This document shows, in pieces, positions 54,366-63,800 of a stretch of DNA of 64,000 nt (position 1 is the stretch's first letter; each line of letters opens with the position of its first letter). The notes under the pieces were generated by a model. It saw nothing but the letters and a program-made list of their open reading frames with translations, ran no database searches and was not told the DNA's origin. Source of the stretch: Thecamonas trahens ATCC 50062 (lineage: Eukaryota; Apusozoa; Apusomonadida; Apusomonadidae); the NCBI RefSeq assembly GCF_000142905.1, contig NW_013657648.1:257510-321509 (forward strand), written 5' to 3'. The position numbers were made by a program, and so were the translations under genes.

Positions 54366-55574
54366 CTACGGATCAAACACAATGAGCAGGGCTGTCACAT
54401 TGTCCATCGAGCCCAAGTCAATTGCCCGCGCCACAAGCTGGTCCACGATGGCCTGCACGTCGAGGCCCGAATTGAGCCGGCGGACGACAAAGCCTGCGGC
54501 CACGTCAAAGGCCATGACGTCCCACAGGCCATCGCAAGCCATCAGCACAAAGTGTGCGTCGTCGGTGAGCTCAATCTTGTTGACAGACGGCACGGCCGTC
54601 AGGCCCGACGGCTTGCCTTTGGTGTACTGGTCATGCTTGAACGTGAGATCGCCGAGCGCTTTGGAGACTGCAATGGAGAACATCGAGCCCGGAAGGACCG
54701 GGTGCCGAAGCCGTCCGTTGGGCATTACCGTCCCGCCCAGCTGAGCCACCCGCTCGCGCTCTGCCGGGTTCTTGGCTGGGTTGTGGCAGGTGGTGAGCTC
54801 GGAAATGCCGGCCGTAGTGCATGTGAGGATGGCTTCCGAGTCACCGGCGTTGGCCACCCAGAGCGTTGTCCCGCGAAGATATGCCACCACTGCAGTCGTT
54901 CCGTCGTCGGCCTCGGTGCTAATGGCCGACTCGAGCCAACTCGTCTCGAGCGTAGCAAACGCCTGCGTGAGCGCAGCCTCAGGATCTTCGGCAAAGGCCG
55001 GCGCCGAGACAAGCGTCTCAATGATGTTGTCTGCACAGTACTTGGCACACTCAGCGCCCGAGTGGCCGTCAAAGACAGCAAATAGCGCGTGCCAACCGCC
55101 TTCAGGCAGCTCCATGGCAGCAGATGACGATGCGGCGCGGGCGGCCAGGTCGAGGCACACCAGATCGGCATCCTCCATCGTCTTGCGCTTGCCCTGATCA
55201 TGCGCGACTGCAACCGAGAGACCCGACGTGCCAATAGCTGTTGCACGCGTCGGCACCGTCGTCACCTGGACTTCTGCCAGCGAGTGCGCCACTGGGCCAG
55301 CCTCGCTCACCATCGCGGCGCCGACAACGTCACCAAACTCGGCCACTTGCGCAGCTTCAAAGAACACCGCGTCGGCTCCGACGTCATCACCGCTCAGCAC
55401 CAACGAGCCATCCGACGACAAACCATCTGAGCAGGATGACGATGACGATGACGATGAGGACGACGAAGAGGACGACGAGGATGAGGACGCGTGAAATGAT
55501 GCGTTCGCGACGGAAGGTGCGGGCAGTGCGGCAGGTGGCGTCTCGCCCTCGTCGTTGGTCGGAAGTGCGGACAT
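54366..55574 (-). CDS. PP2C-family Ser/Thr phosphatase
   Basis: A 402-residue protein. All the metal and catalytic motifs of PPM phosphatases are present: GKRKTMEDADLV (the Arg and Glu-Asp of motif 1), LFAVFDGHSG, LWVANAGDSEA, GSMFSIAVSKALGD, LMACDGLWDV and GSMDNVTALLIVF. The N-terminus carries about 20 consecutive serines and an acidic segment. PP2C enzymes are Mn/Mg-dependent phosphatases without regulatory subunits. The domain occupies residues about 145-400. The start at 55574 is the only Met before the Ser run. Its stop is 53 bp from that of the convergent F-box gene. Confidence 0.95.
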   Translation of the reverse strand: MSALPTNDEGETPPAALPAPSVANASFHASSSSSSSSSSSSSSSSSSCSDGLSSDGSLVLSGDDVGADAVFFEAAQVAEFGDVVGAAMVSEAGPVAHSLAEVQVTTVPTRATAIGTSGLSVAVAHDQGKRKTMEDADLVCLDLAARAASSSAAMELPEGGWHALFAVFDGHSGAECAKYCADNIIETLVSAPAFAEDPEAALTQAFATLETSWLESAISTEADDGTTAVVAYLRGTTLWVANAGDSEAILTCTTAGISELTTCHNPAKNPAERERVAQLGGTVMPNGRLRHPVLPGSMFSIAVSKALGDLTFKHDQYTKGKPSGLTAVPSVNKIELTDDAHFVLMACDGLWDVMAFDVAAGFVVRRLNSGLDVQAIVDQLVARAIDLGSMDNVTALLIVFDP

Positions 55575-55893
55575 GGGTTGCTGGACGGAGAGGGAGGGGA
55601 GAGGGGGGGGGAAGGGGGGGGGGGAGGGAGGGAGGAGGAAGGAGGGGAGAGTGGTGGGCTGAGTGGACGTGCACGTGACCCGTCGCGAGGGTGAGGTGGG
55701 TGAAGGGGCAAAGCACCCCCGTACCACACACACACCCCAAAGGTGCGGGGAGTGACCTGGGACCACGTGGCTGTTCGGGCGGGGGGGGAGGGGGGGGAGA
55801 GGGGGGGGGGGAGAAGCTGTTTGGCGATTTTCTCCTTCTTTCTCTTTTCTTGGTTTTTTGGGGGGCAACGTGGGTGGCGCTGATGCAGGATGC
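55575..55893. other. Spacer upstream of PP2C, GGGA-rich
   Basis: It contains several G-runs and GGGGAGGG repeats (about 55590-55640 and 55775-55812). No gene is seen. Confidence 0.5.
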
Positions 55894-56648
55894 TCAAGCC
55901 AGGGAGAGGTCCTTGGCGGTGGTGGAGATGATGTAGTCAAGCTTGGGGAAGTTGCTGTGGAGATAGGCGTTGCCCTGGGAGTAGATGAGCTCCTGGTTCG
56001 GCTCCTGCTGGTAGCCGGCGTAGATGGCGTCAACGACATCCATACCCTGGGTGACGGTACCGATGCCGGCAAAGCCCATGCCGTCAAGGCGCGAGTTGTC
56101 GGCAAAGTTAATGAACAGCTGGGTGGTGCGGGTGTTGGGCCCGGCGGCAGCGTAGGAGAGCACGCCGCGGGTGTTGGAGAGCTTGACCGGATCGTCCTTG
56201 ATCTCCTTGTTCATCCACTCCTTGGAGACGGCCGGTGAGCCCGAGATGCCAAACTGAACCACAAACTGCGGGACGACACGGAAGAACCCGTTGAGGTCGT
56301 AGTACGAAGCCGAGCCGGCTGGCGAGCCGAGCGTCACAAGCTCCCACAGCCGGTCAGCGCCGAGCGGCGCATCCGCCCGGTTGACCTCGAGAAGGAACGA
56401 CGAGTTGTTGTTGACCGTGGTGTGGAACTGGATGGAGGAGGAGGGAGGAGGGGGAGGTAGTCGCCGTGGCGGTGGTTGGGTGAGTGGGCGCGGTGGGGAT
56501 GCGATGCGGGGTGGGGTGGGGGTGGGGGGGTGGGGGGAGGGGGGGGTGGGGGCATGCGTACCTCGACCGAGTACTTGGCCGGAGCGGTGGCGGCTGCAGA
56601 GGCCGCAAGGAGGGCCAGGATGGCGAAGAGAGGAAGAAGGTGATGCAT
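55894..56648 (-). CDS. Secreted cyclophilin-type peptidyl-prolyl isomerase (2 exons)
   Basis: Exon 1 is 56648-56562 (29 codons, signal peptide MHHLLPLFAILALLAASAAA) and exon 2 is 56427-55894. The 134-bp intron has GTACGC and CATCCAG ends, phase 0. The 206-residue product has the cyclophilin fold: FLLEVNRADAPLGADRLWELV, GFFRVVPQFVVQFGISG (the catalytic Arg is kept; the usual QGGD is QFGI), SNTRGVLSYA, PNTRTTQLFINFADNSRLDGMGFAGIGTVTQGMDVVD. It resembles the divergent secreted cyclophilin group of plants and bacteria. No ER-retention tail is visible, so it may be secreted or in endomembranes. Isomerase activity is likely but cyclosporin binding is doubtful, because the tryptophan-containing stretch is replaced. 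Confidence 0.92.
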
Positions 56649-57063
56649 GGTGTGGGTGCCCAGGGGGTAGGGGGGGGGAGTGTGGTGGTGGCGATGCCTG
56701 CCTGGCAAAGGTCACGCGTGTCTCGAGCAGTGACAGGTCGGGCTGGGAGCCGTGGCAGTTGGCTCGTTGGTTGGTCGGCTGGCAATTGATTGGTTTGGGC
56801 CGCGTGGCTGGGGATGACGTAATTGGAGCGGTGGCGGGCGCAAAACAAGGTGTGTTTCGGCCAGCCCCGACACGCAGCAGCCTGACTCAACGCAACCGCA
56901 CACACTCCACACGCTCACACACCATACCATCACCGTGAGCACCATTACTTCCATCTGGGTCTCTCTGCTGGTAGCGTGCTTGATACTCGGCGTGACGTGT
57001 GATCTGTACACCTGTGACGAGACAGACACCATCTATAACAACAACATCCTCATCATCAACAAC
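56649..57063. other. Divergent promoter region, cyclophilin and pirin
   Basis: 415 bp between divergent start codons. A GTG-started stretch near 56935 encodes a signal-peptide-like sequence in frame with pirin but lacks an ATG. No separate gene is seen. Confidence 0.45.
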
Positions 57064-58055
57064 ATGGCTCAGGCAAGTGCGGCTGCGGCCACGCTTCGGG
57101 GAATCTCGCAGGTCATCAAGGCTGTGCCGACGTCGGATGGCGCAGGCGTGCGGCTGATGCGGACGATCGGGACGCGCAAGCTCGACTCGCTTGATCCGTT
57201 TCTTCTGCTCGACGAGTTTAAGTCGGACGATCCGAGCGGGTACATTGCCGGCTTTCCCGACCATCCGCACCGTGTACGTGGCGAGGGCAGCATGATAGCC
57301 AGAGATCCTGTTTGCTCGCGATGACAGTAGCTTCCCCCGCTCCCCCCCCCCCCCCCTCTCCCCGCAATCACTCACATCGGGCTGGCGCTGCGCAGGGCTT
57401 TGAGACGGTGACGTACATGCTTGCTGGGCGGATGGAGCACAAGGACTCGGTGGGCAACACCGGGAACTTGGTGCCGGGCTCAGTCCAGTGGATGACGGCC
57501 GGCTCGGGCATCATCCACTCGGAGATGCCCAAGATGGAGGAGGGCCTCATGTGGGGCTTCCAGCTGTGGTGCAACTTGCCGGCTGCGCAGAAGATGACTC
57601 CGCCGCGGTACCAGGACATTCCGCCGGAGGATGTGCCCGAGGTGACGTCTGCGTCGGGCGCGACGGTCCGCATCATCGCTGGCGAGTTTGAAGGCTCGCC
57701 CGGCGCGGTGACTGGGGTGGCGACGGCCCCGTTCTACTTTGACATTGCGCTGCCCGAGGCCGAGGCCAGCGTCTCGGTCCCTGTTCCGGAGGGGCACAAC
57801 GCGTTTGTGTACGTGTTTGATGGCGAAGTGAGCGTCGATGGCACGACGGTGCCGTGCCACGCCCTCGGCGTGCTTGACGATGGCGGCGCGGTCGAGGCGC
57901 GGGCCGTAGGCGGGCCGGCGCGCTTCCTGCTTGTCGGCGCCAAGCCGATCGGTGAGCCCGTGGCTCGCCACGGGCCGTTTGTCATGAACACCGATGAGGA
58001 GATCATGCAGGCGTTTATCGACTTCCGAAATGGCGAGCTTGTGCAGCCGCAGTAG
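57064..58055 (+). CDS. Pirin (2 exons)
   Basis: Exon 1 is 57064-57273 and exon 2 is 57396-58055. The 122-bp intron has GTACGT and CGCAG ends and joins in phase 0 to make FPDHPHRGFETVTYML, the pirin metal-site motif, which is broken without splicing. Other family blocks are LDPFLLLDEF, GSVQWMTAGSGIIHSEMP (second metal-site block with the His and Glu ligands), LWCNLPAAQKM and RFLLVGAKPIGEPVARHGPFVMNT. The 289-residue length is typical for this bicupin protein. Pirins bind Fe; they act as transcription cofactors or quercetinase-like dioxygenases. The N-terminus (MAQASAAAATLRGISQVIKAV) could be a weak targeting signal. Confidence 0.95.
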
Positions 58056-58087
58056 GATTGCCAGTAAAGCAGAGCAGGTGCAGACGC

Positions 58088-60604
58088 CTACGAGAGCGGG
58101 GCGATGTAGTCGGCCGGTGGCGCAAGCGGCGACGACAGCAGGTGCGCGAGCAGGCCTGCACACGAGGTCGAAAACGCGTCGTTACCTGCAAGCGGGAGCC
58201 AGAGCGTGTGGATGTAGGTCACGATCTTGGACATCTGATGCGGGTACTGGCTCTGCAGCACAAAGCCGGCAATGTCCAGCAGCGAGTGAACGCAACCGAG
58301 GATGACTGGCTTGGGCTGGAGGTTGAGGAGGCGGGCAAGGACCTTCCACAGCGACGGAACGTCTGGGATCGAGACCAAGTACGCAACAAAGATCTGAAAG
58401 TACCCGCTCATGCGCTCCAGATACCGCTCGACGTTCTCGCCGCCGACTCGCCCGATGAGCCGGGCGTAGTTCTTGCCGACCTTGTCCTTGTCAAACGTCA
58501 GCGGAACGGTGTAGATGCAGCGGCGACAGAACTCAGCCCGCATGATGGCGTGCATGTTCGGCGAGTCGCGGACGAGGCGGGCGCAGATAACAGCGAGCGG
58601 AAAGACATTGGTCCGCTTGCCGCCAACCACCTGCTGGCCCTGGGTCACCACCTGCGTCGCCACCATCTGGAACAGCAGGTTCTGGACCTCGCCGGACATG
58701 CTCTTGGCAAACGAGTCAAAGACCTGCCAGAGCTGGGCAATCTTGCGCGGCTCGCTCGAGACTTGGTTGATCCGGGTAGTCACCTCCTTTTTGATGGCTG
58801 CCGCAGCCTCGGCCATTTTGGGGTTGCTCTCGGTCGTCTTGACCAGATTCTGCGCGGTCGCGCTTGTCTTGCACAGCTCGAGGTACTCGATGTACGCCAG
58901 CCCGGACGCAAACTCGCGCCCCGGATAGCCCTCCATCTTTTCGCCGCGAAGATTGGGGTCGGCCGCCTCGGCCGCCTGCGCTTCGGCCGCCTTGGCCGCA
59001 GCCTTGGCCGCCTCCTCAGCGGCTGCCTTGGCTTCAGCGGCAGCCTGCGCCTTGGCCTTGGCCGCAGCCAGCACCTCGGCCGCCAGATCGGCAGCGGCTT
59101 CGGCAGCGACGTCTGCAATCACCTCGGCGACGGCGTCGTTGATGGCGTCGAGGACCAGTGCCACCCGCTCTGCCTCGGCGGCCTTGGCCGCCAGGTACGC
59201 CTCGACCCGCGCCACACCGTCTGCGTTCTCGCTCTCGAACCGCTCGCGGAGCTGGACGCGGAGCAAGCCAAGCGCCACGTCGGTCCGCTCGTTGACGTCG
59301 GCAACTTGCGAGGCGAGCGCGGCATGGACCTTGTTGGCGGCGCCAAGCGAGGACTTTAGCTGCGCCGCCGCCGTACTTGCCGCCTTGGCCTCGTGCGCCG
59401 TCCACGACGCCGTCTGCTGTGCCTGCGACGCCGCCACCTCGGCCTGCCGCTCGTCCTCGATGAGCCGCAGTGGCTCCACCGTGAGGTCGCGGAGAGGGGG
59501 CATGCGCTGCGTGCGCTGCGCAATCCCTTGCCCGTGTGCGCCAATGCTGCTGGCCACGCCAGCGTACATGCTTGCAGAGTCAAGCACCTCGTCCGACATC
59601 TCGCCGTCGTCCGACGCCGACATCGCGCTCTGTCGCACGTTAGAGTCGATTTCGCTCGGGTCGTCGACGTCGACGTGGAGGACCGGCGCGCGGAAGGTGC
59701 GGGTCGGGCTCACGCTGGGCGCGCCCGAGCCAGCACCCGCCCGCGACCGAGGCGGCGGCGAGGCTCGGCTGCCCGCGCTCGATCCAGTCGCAAACACCGC
59801 CGCATGCGGCGCAAGGAGCCCGATGTCGGAAGACTGCGACGAGTCGCTCTCCGAATCCGAGTCCAGCTCAACTCGGAAGCCGCTGCGATTGGCGGCACGT
59901 GGCGGGTGTGCCGGCCGCGCCGGCCGAGACAGCTGCCGCGATGATGGCCGCGACGATGGCCGAGACGATGGCCGCGTCGGTGATGCCTGGCCGCGCAAGT
60001 CCGGAGCCAACGAGAGCGAAGCCATCGACTGCGACAGTGACCGCGAGCGGTCGGCATCCGGCTCGGGTGTGCCCCACGAGAGGCCGGCATGGCCCACCCG
60101 GCCCACCCGCCCACTGCGGCGGACTCGCCCAACACTGGCCAGTGCTGGCGACGCCAGCCTGCTCCGCGGCGCCTTATTGGGCGTAGGAGTATGTACATGG
60201 CGGGGCACCGGCTCGCGGACCGCAGCCGAGAGCAGCGACGACGACGACGGCCGGGCCAGAGCAGGAGCCGGCGCCGGCGACAGATCCAAGTCGGCGAGCA
60301 GCGAGTCGGGCGTCAGCTCGCGCGAATCGTAGCGCAACCGGCCATGCGAGGTGTTGTCGAACGAGAGCGACTTGCGGGGGCTGCGACCACTTGCGGCCGG
60401 CTGTGGAGAAGGATGTCGAAGGAGGGTGAGGAAGGGGGGAGGGGGAGGGGAAGGGGGGAGGGGTGATTGGAGGGGAGGGGGGGGGGCAGTGATCGGACTG
60501 GGCGGCGGCAGGGGGAGGGGACGCGGAAAGGGGGAGGGGAAGGCATAGGGGCGTACCGAAGCGTTGGGGTAAAGGGGCCCGACGGGGAGACGGAGAGTAG
60601 GCAT
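58088..60604 (-). CDS. GLE1: GLE1 mRNA export factor (2 exons)
   Basis: Exon 1 is 60604-60557 (16 codons, MPTLRLPVGPLYPNAS) and exon 2 is 60400-58088. The 156-bp intron has GTACGC and CCACAG ends, phase 0. The 786-residue product has a Ser/Pro/Arg-rich N-terminal half, an Ala-rich coiled coil (AAKAKAQAAAEAKAAAEEAA and on), and the C-terminal GLE1 domain (about 530-786): VTTRINQVSSEPRKI, QVVTQGQQVVGGKRTNVFPLA, RAEFCRRCIYTVPL, YLERMSGYFQIFVAYL. GLE1 with inositol hexakisphosphate activates the DEAD-box ATPase Dbp5/DDX19 at the cytoplasmic face of the nuclear pore. The coiled-coil-then-Gle1 layout matches the family. Its stop is 32 bp from that of the convergent pirin gene. Confidence 0.93.
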   Translation of the reverse strand: MPTLRLPVGPLYPNASVRPYAFPSPFPRPLPLPPPSPITAPPPPLQSPLPPSPPPPPFLTLLRHPSPQPAASGRSPRKSLSFDNTSHGRLRYDSRELTPDSLLADLDLSPAPAPALARPSSSSLLSAAVREPVPRHVHTPTPNKAPRSRLASPALASVGRVRRSGRVGRVGHAGLSWGTPEPDADRSRSLSQSMASLSLAPDLRGQASPTRPSSRPSSRPSSRQLSRPARPAHPPRAANRSGFRVELDSDSESDSSQSSDIGLLAPHAAVFATGSSAGSRASPPPRSRAGAGSGAPSVSPTRTFRAPVLHVDVDDPSEIDSNVRQSAMSASDDGEMSDEVLDSASMYAGVASSIGAHGQGIAQRTQRMPPLRDLTVEPLRLIEDERQAEVAASQAQQTASWTAHEAKAASTAAAQLKSSLGAANKVHAALASQVADVNERTDVALGLLRVQLRERFESENADGVARVEAYLAAKAAEAERVALVLDAINDAVAEVIADVAAEAAADLAAEVLAAAKAKAQAAAEAKAAAEEAAKAAAKAAEAQAAEAADPNLRGEKMEGYPGREFASGLAYIEYLELCKTSATAQNLVKTTESNPKMAEAAAAIKKEVTTRINQVSSEPRKIAQLWQVFDSFAKSMSGEVQNLLFQMVATQVVTQGQQVVGGKRTNVFPLAVICARLVRDSPNMHAIMRAEFCRRCIYTVPLTFDKDKVGKNYARLIGRVGGENVERYLERMSGYFQIFVAYLVSIPDVPSLWKVLARLLNLQPKPVILGCVHSLLDIAGFVLQSQYPHQMSKIVTYIHTLWLPLAGNDAFSTSCAGLLAHLLSSPLAPPADYIAPLS

Positions 60605-60820
60605 GTGTGGCAAAGAACGACATGGACTCGGCCGACTGTGGAGCGAGTGGCGAGCGAGGACCTGGAGTGGCGCCGAACGCTGCGCCTCGAGCCGAGTGGG
60701 GTGTGGCTGCGGGGGCTGTTGTGTGTTGAGGCGGGCATCGCGGCGGGGAGGCACAGTCGGCATCGTCATTCAATGATCACCGGCTGATACTAGTCGGCTT
60801 TCGCGGCAACCGCGCTGAAA

Positions 60821-63800
60821 CTACAGTCGTCTGCGGGTGCGCTCGTTCTCGGGACAGCCCGAGACCATGAGATGCTGGACCCAGCCCTCTTCGCCCGGGG
60901 GGATGTCGTCGTGGCAGAGCGGACAGCGCGAGAAGCGCTTGGGATCCTTGGCGACGAGGCACTCGCGGGCGGCAACATGCGATGGATAGTCGGTGTTGTG
61001 GACCGGCTCCTTGCACCGCGGGCAGACCTTATACGAGCCGCGGCGTTCGCACTCTTCGAGCAGATGCTCGTGGAGCGAGGCAACCTCGACGGTCTCGTGG
61101 CAGGCCGGGCAGGCGGTGAGGACGGGACATGACTCAAAGTAGTGCTCGTCAAGCTTTCGCTTGGTGAACGTGGGGTTCTTCTCGCCGCAGAAGATGCAAG
61201 TCTGGTCGATGTTCCAGTCGTTGGAGTAGACCTCCTGATTGACCTCGCGGGCCGGCGTCGCCACTTGGCGCTCGGGCGTGATGTTGATGGAAGGACCCTC
61301 ATCGAACGAGGTTCGCCGCGGGCGGCGCAGCCCATCGGCGTCGACCCGGTCGCGCGGCGGCGTGGTGCTGGCTGGTGGCGGGCCAGAGGCCGGGCCGGCA
61401 CCCGGCGCCGGCGGTGACATCCCTGGGTTGACATTGATGTTGATGTTGATGTCCTTGGTTCCCGACCGCCCGTGCGAGTGCCCGCGCCGACCCTTACCCG
61501 GCGAGATGCGGACCGAATGCGCGTGAGGGTTGTCCGCGTCCGGCACCACGTCCACCTCAATGGAGTCCTCTGAGTAGTACTCGTACTCGTCGTCGTCGAC
61601 CGGAGGCGGCAGCTGCGAAGTGAGCCCGCGCCCGCGGCCTCGGCCTCGGCCTCGCCCGCGTCCACGACCTGCGCCACCGCGTCCACGCCCGCGTCCACGC
61701 CCGCGCCCACGCCCGCGCCCACGCCCACGTCCGCGCCCGCGCTCTGCACCTCGTCCGCGCCCGCGTCCACGTCCGCGTCCGCGTCCGCGCCCTGCGCCGC
61801 CCTGGCTGGCTGCAACTTGCGTGCCCGCCGGCAGTGCCGCGCGAATCTCCTTGAGCAGATGTGGTGAGATGCGCTTGTCGAGCGCGTCCTCCACCGCGCT
61901 GGAGTACTGCGGGTACAGCGCGCAGAGAAGGTTGACGGCGGCTGTGCGAACTTCCTTGGACGCGTTACTAAACGCGTGAGTGTGGCAAAAGTCGAGCGCG
62001 TCGTGAACGTCGACGGTGGTGGCATCGAGACCAAAGGCGGTGACGAGTGCGGTGAGAATGCGGAGACGGGCGAGGATGATACGGAACTGAGCACCTGGCT
62101 TGACCTGCTTGAGAATGCGGACGCCGATAGGCTCGGCGCCGACGACACGCATGTACGACATGGCGTCAAGCGCCTCTAGGGCCGAGTCAGCAACACGAGC
62201 TTGGGCGTTAGCCGACTTGGCGAGGAGGGTGGTAATAAAGGCGTTGACGGCGGTAGTGAGCTGCGAGTCAGGGACGGCGTCGGCAAAGGCGTTGAGGACC
62301 TGCGGCATGGCCTCCATGGCGGCGGCAAAGACAGAGGCGATGCGATCTTCGAGGCCGACAACAAGAACCTCGGTGAGCGCCGAGAGGAGCGACGCTGGCG
62401 AGGCGGTGTTGTCAAAGTCGCCGCGAATGGCGGCGGTGGTAATGCGCTCGAGAGCAGCCTTGCGGAGCTGCCACTTTTTTGAGTACAGCATGCAGAGCGT
62501 GCCCTCACCAAACAGTTCGATAAGGTGCCCCACCTGCTGGGCCTTGGCCTTGGACAGTGGCTCTGCGTCAGACGAGCCGGCGTCCATGGCCTGCATGGTG
62601 GCCTCAAAGCCGCCGCCGCTGCCGCCCGGCTTGATCGCGCGAGAGGCGCGCGAGTCGTCCGACCCTCGAGACATTGCGCGCTGAGGCGGCTCGGCCGGTG
62701 GGGCGCGCTTGGCCGGCGGCGCACGCTTGGCCGGCGGCGGGGCGTCAGCGACTTGGTCTTGTTCGGCTCGCTCAAAATGGGCCGGAGCTTGTGCCGCGCC
62801 GCGAGCCGGGCGGATCGGCCGCTCGGATGGGTCGCCGCTTGCAGGCGGGGCAGTCCGCGTCGGCGGCGGAACCGAGTCCTCGTTGAGCTCACTCATTTCG
62901 ACAACCATGAATCCCCCTTGCGGAGCAGCGTGGCTCTCTGGCGGCGAGCCGGCCGAGTACTCGGAGTCTTGCGGTGGCGAGGCCGGCTGCTGGTGCGACT
63001 GCTGGCGCGGCTGCTGGCGCGACTGCTGCTGACGCGACTGCTGCTGACGCGGCTGCTGGCGCGACTGCTGGCGCGGCTGCTGCTGGTGATGCTGCTGGCG
63101 CGGCGGTGGTGCCGGCTCAGGGTTGGCGGGCAGAGGGCGTGCGCCATGGGCCAGTGGCGGCGGTGGTGGGCCAGCTGACGACGACGCCGATGGGTTGTGG
63201 TCGTTGAGGAACATGGCGTCCGAGTGCGGGAGCGAGGCCTCGGACGGAACGTTCCGCGGAGTGGCGAGTGCGGACGACGGACGGGCCATGACCGAGCCAA
63301 AGGCCTGCTGGCGGAGGCGGTCGATCTCTACCTTGATTCGTTTGGCCTCGTCGTAGGCCTCGCGGTCGACAGCAGCAAGCTTACGGGCCTCAAGGGCGGC
63401 GAGCTCGACACCGACCTCCTTCAGAAACTCAATCTGCTGCTTGATCTGCTGGCACGCATCGTAGTTTTCAGCCCGCTGAGCGTCAGCCTTGGCGGCCTCG
63501 AGCTTGCGGAGCATGCGGGCAGTGGCGACGTCGAACGAGAGGTCAAAGGAGAGGTCGTCCATGGGATCGACGTTGGAGGCCTTGTTGATGAGGCCCCACA
63601 CCGCCGGATTGTCGTGGAGCATGGCGCCTGAGACGGGGCCCGGCGGAGCGTCAGCTGCGACGAGGCCGAGGCGCGCGGCGGCGGCGTCGACCTGGGCGGC
63701 CTGCACGACGTCGCCGAGGACGTTGATGGCGATGAGACCGACCTGGTTGTACAGATTGTACTTGTTGATGTGGCACTTGTGGACAACAAGCTTGACAAAC

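Noticed and set aside
56935-57063. Signal-peptide-like leader in frame with pirin
   Set aside because: It has no ATG, only GTG; the ATG at 57064 gives a pirin of normal length.
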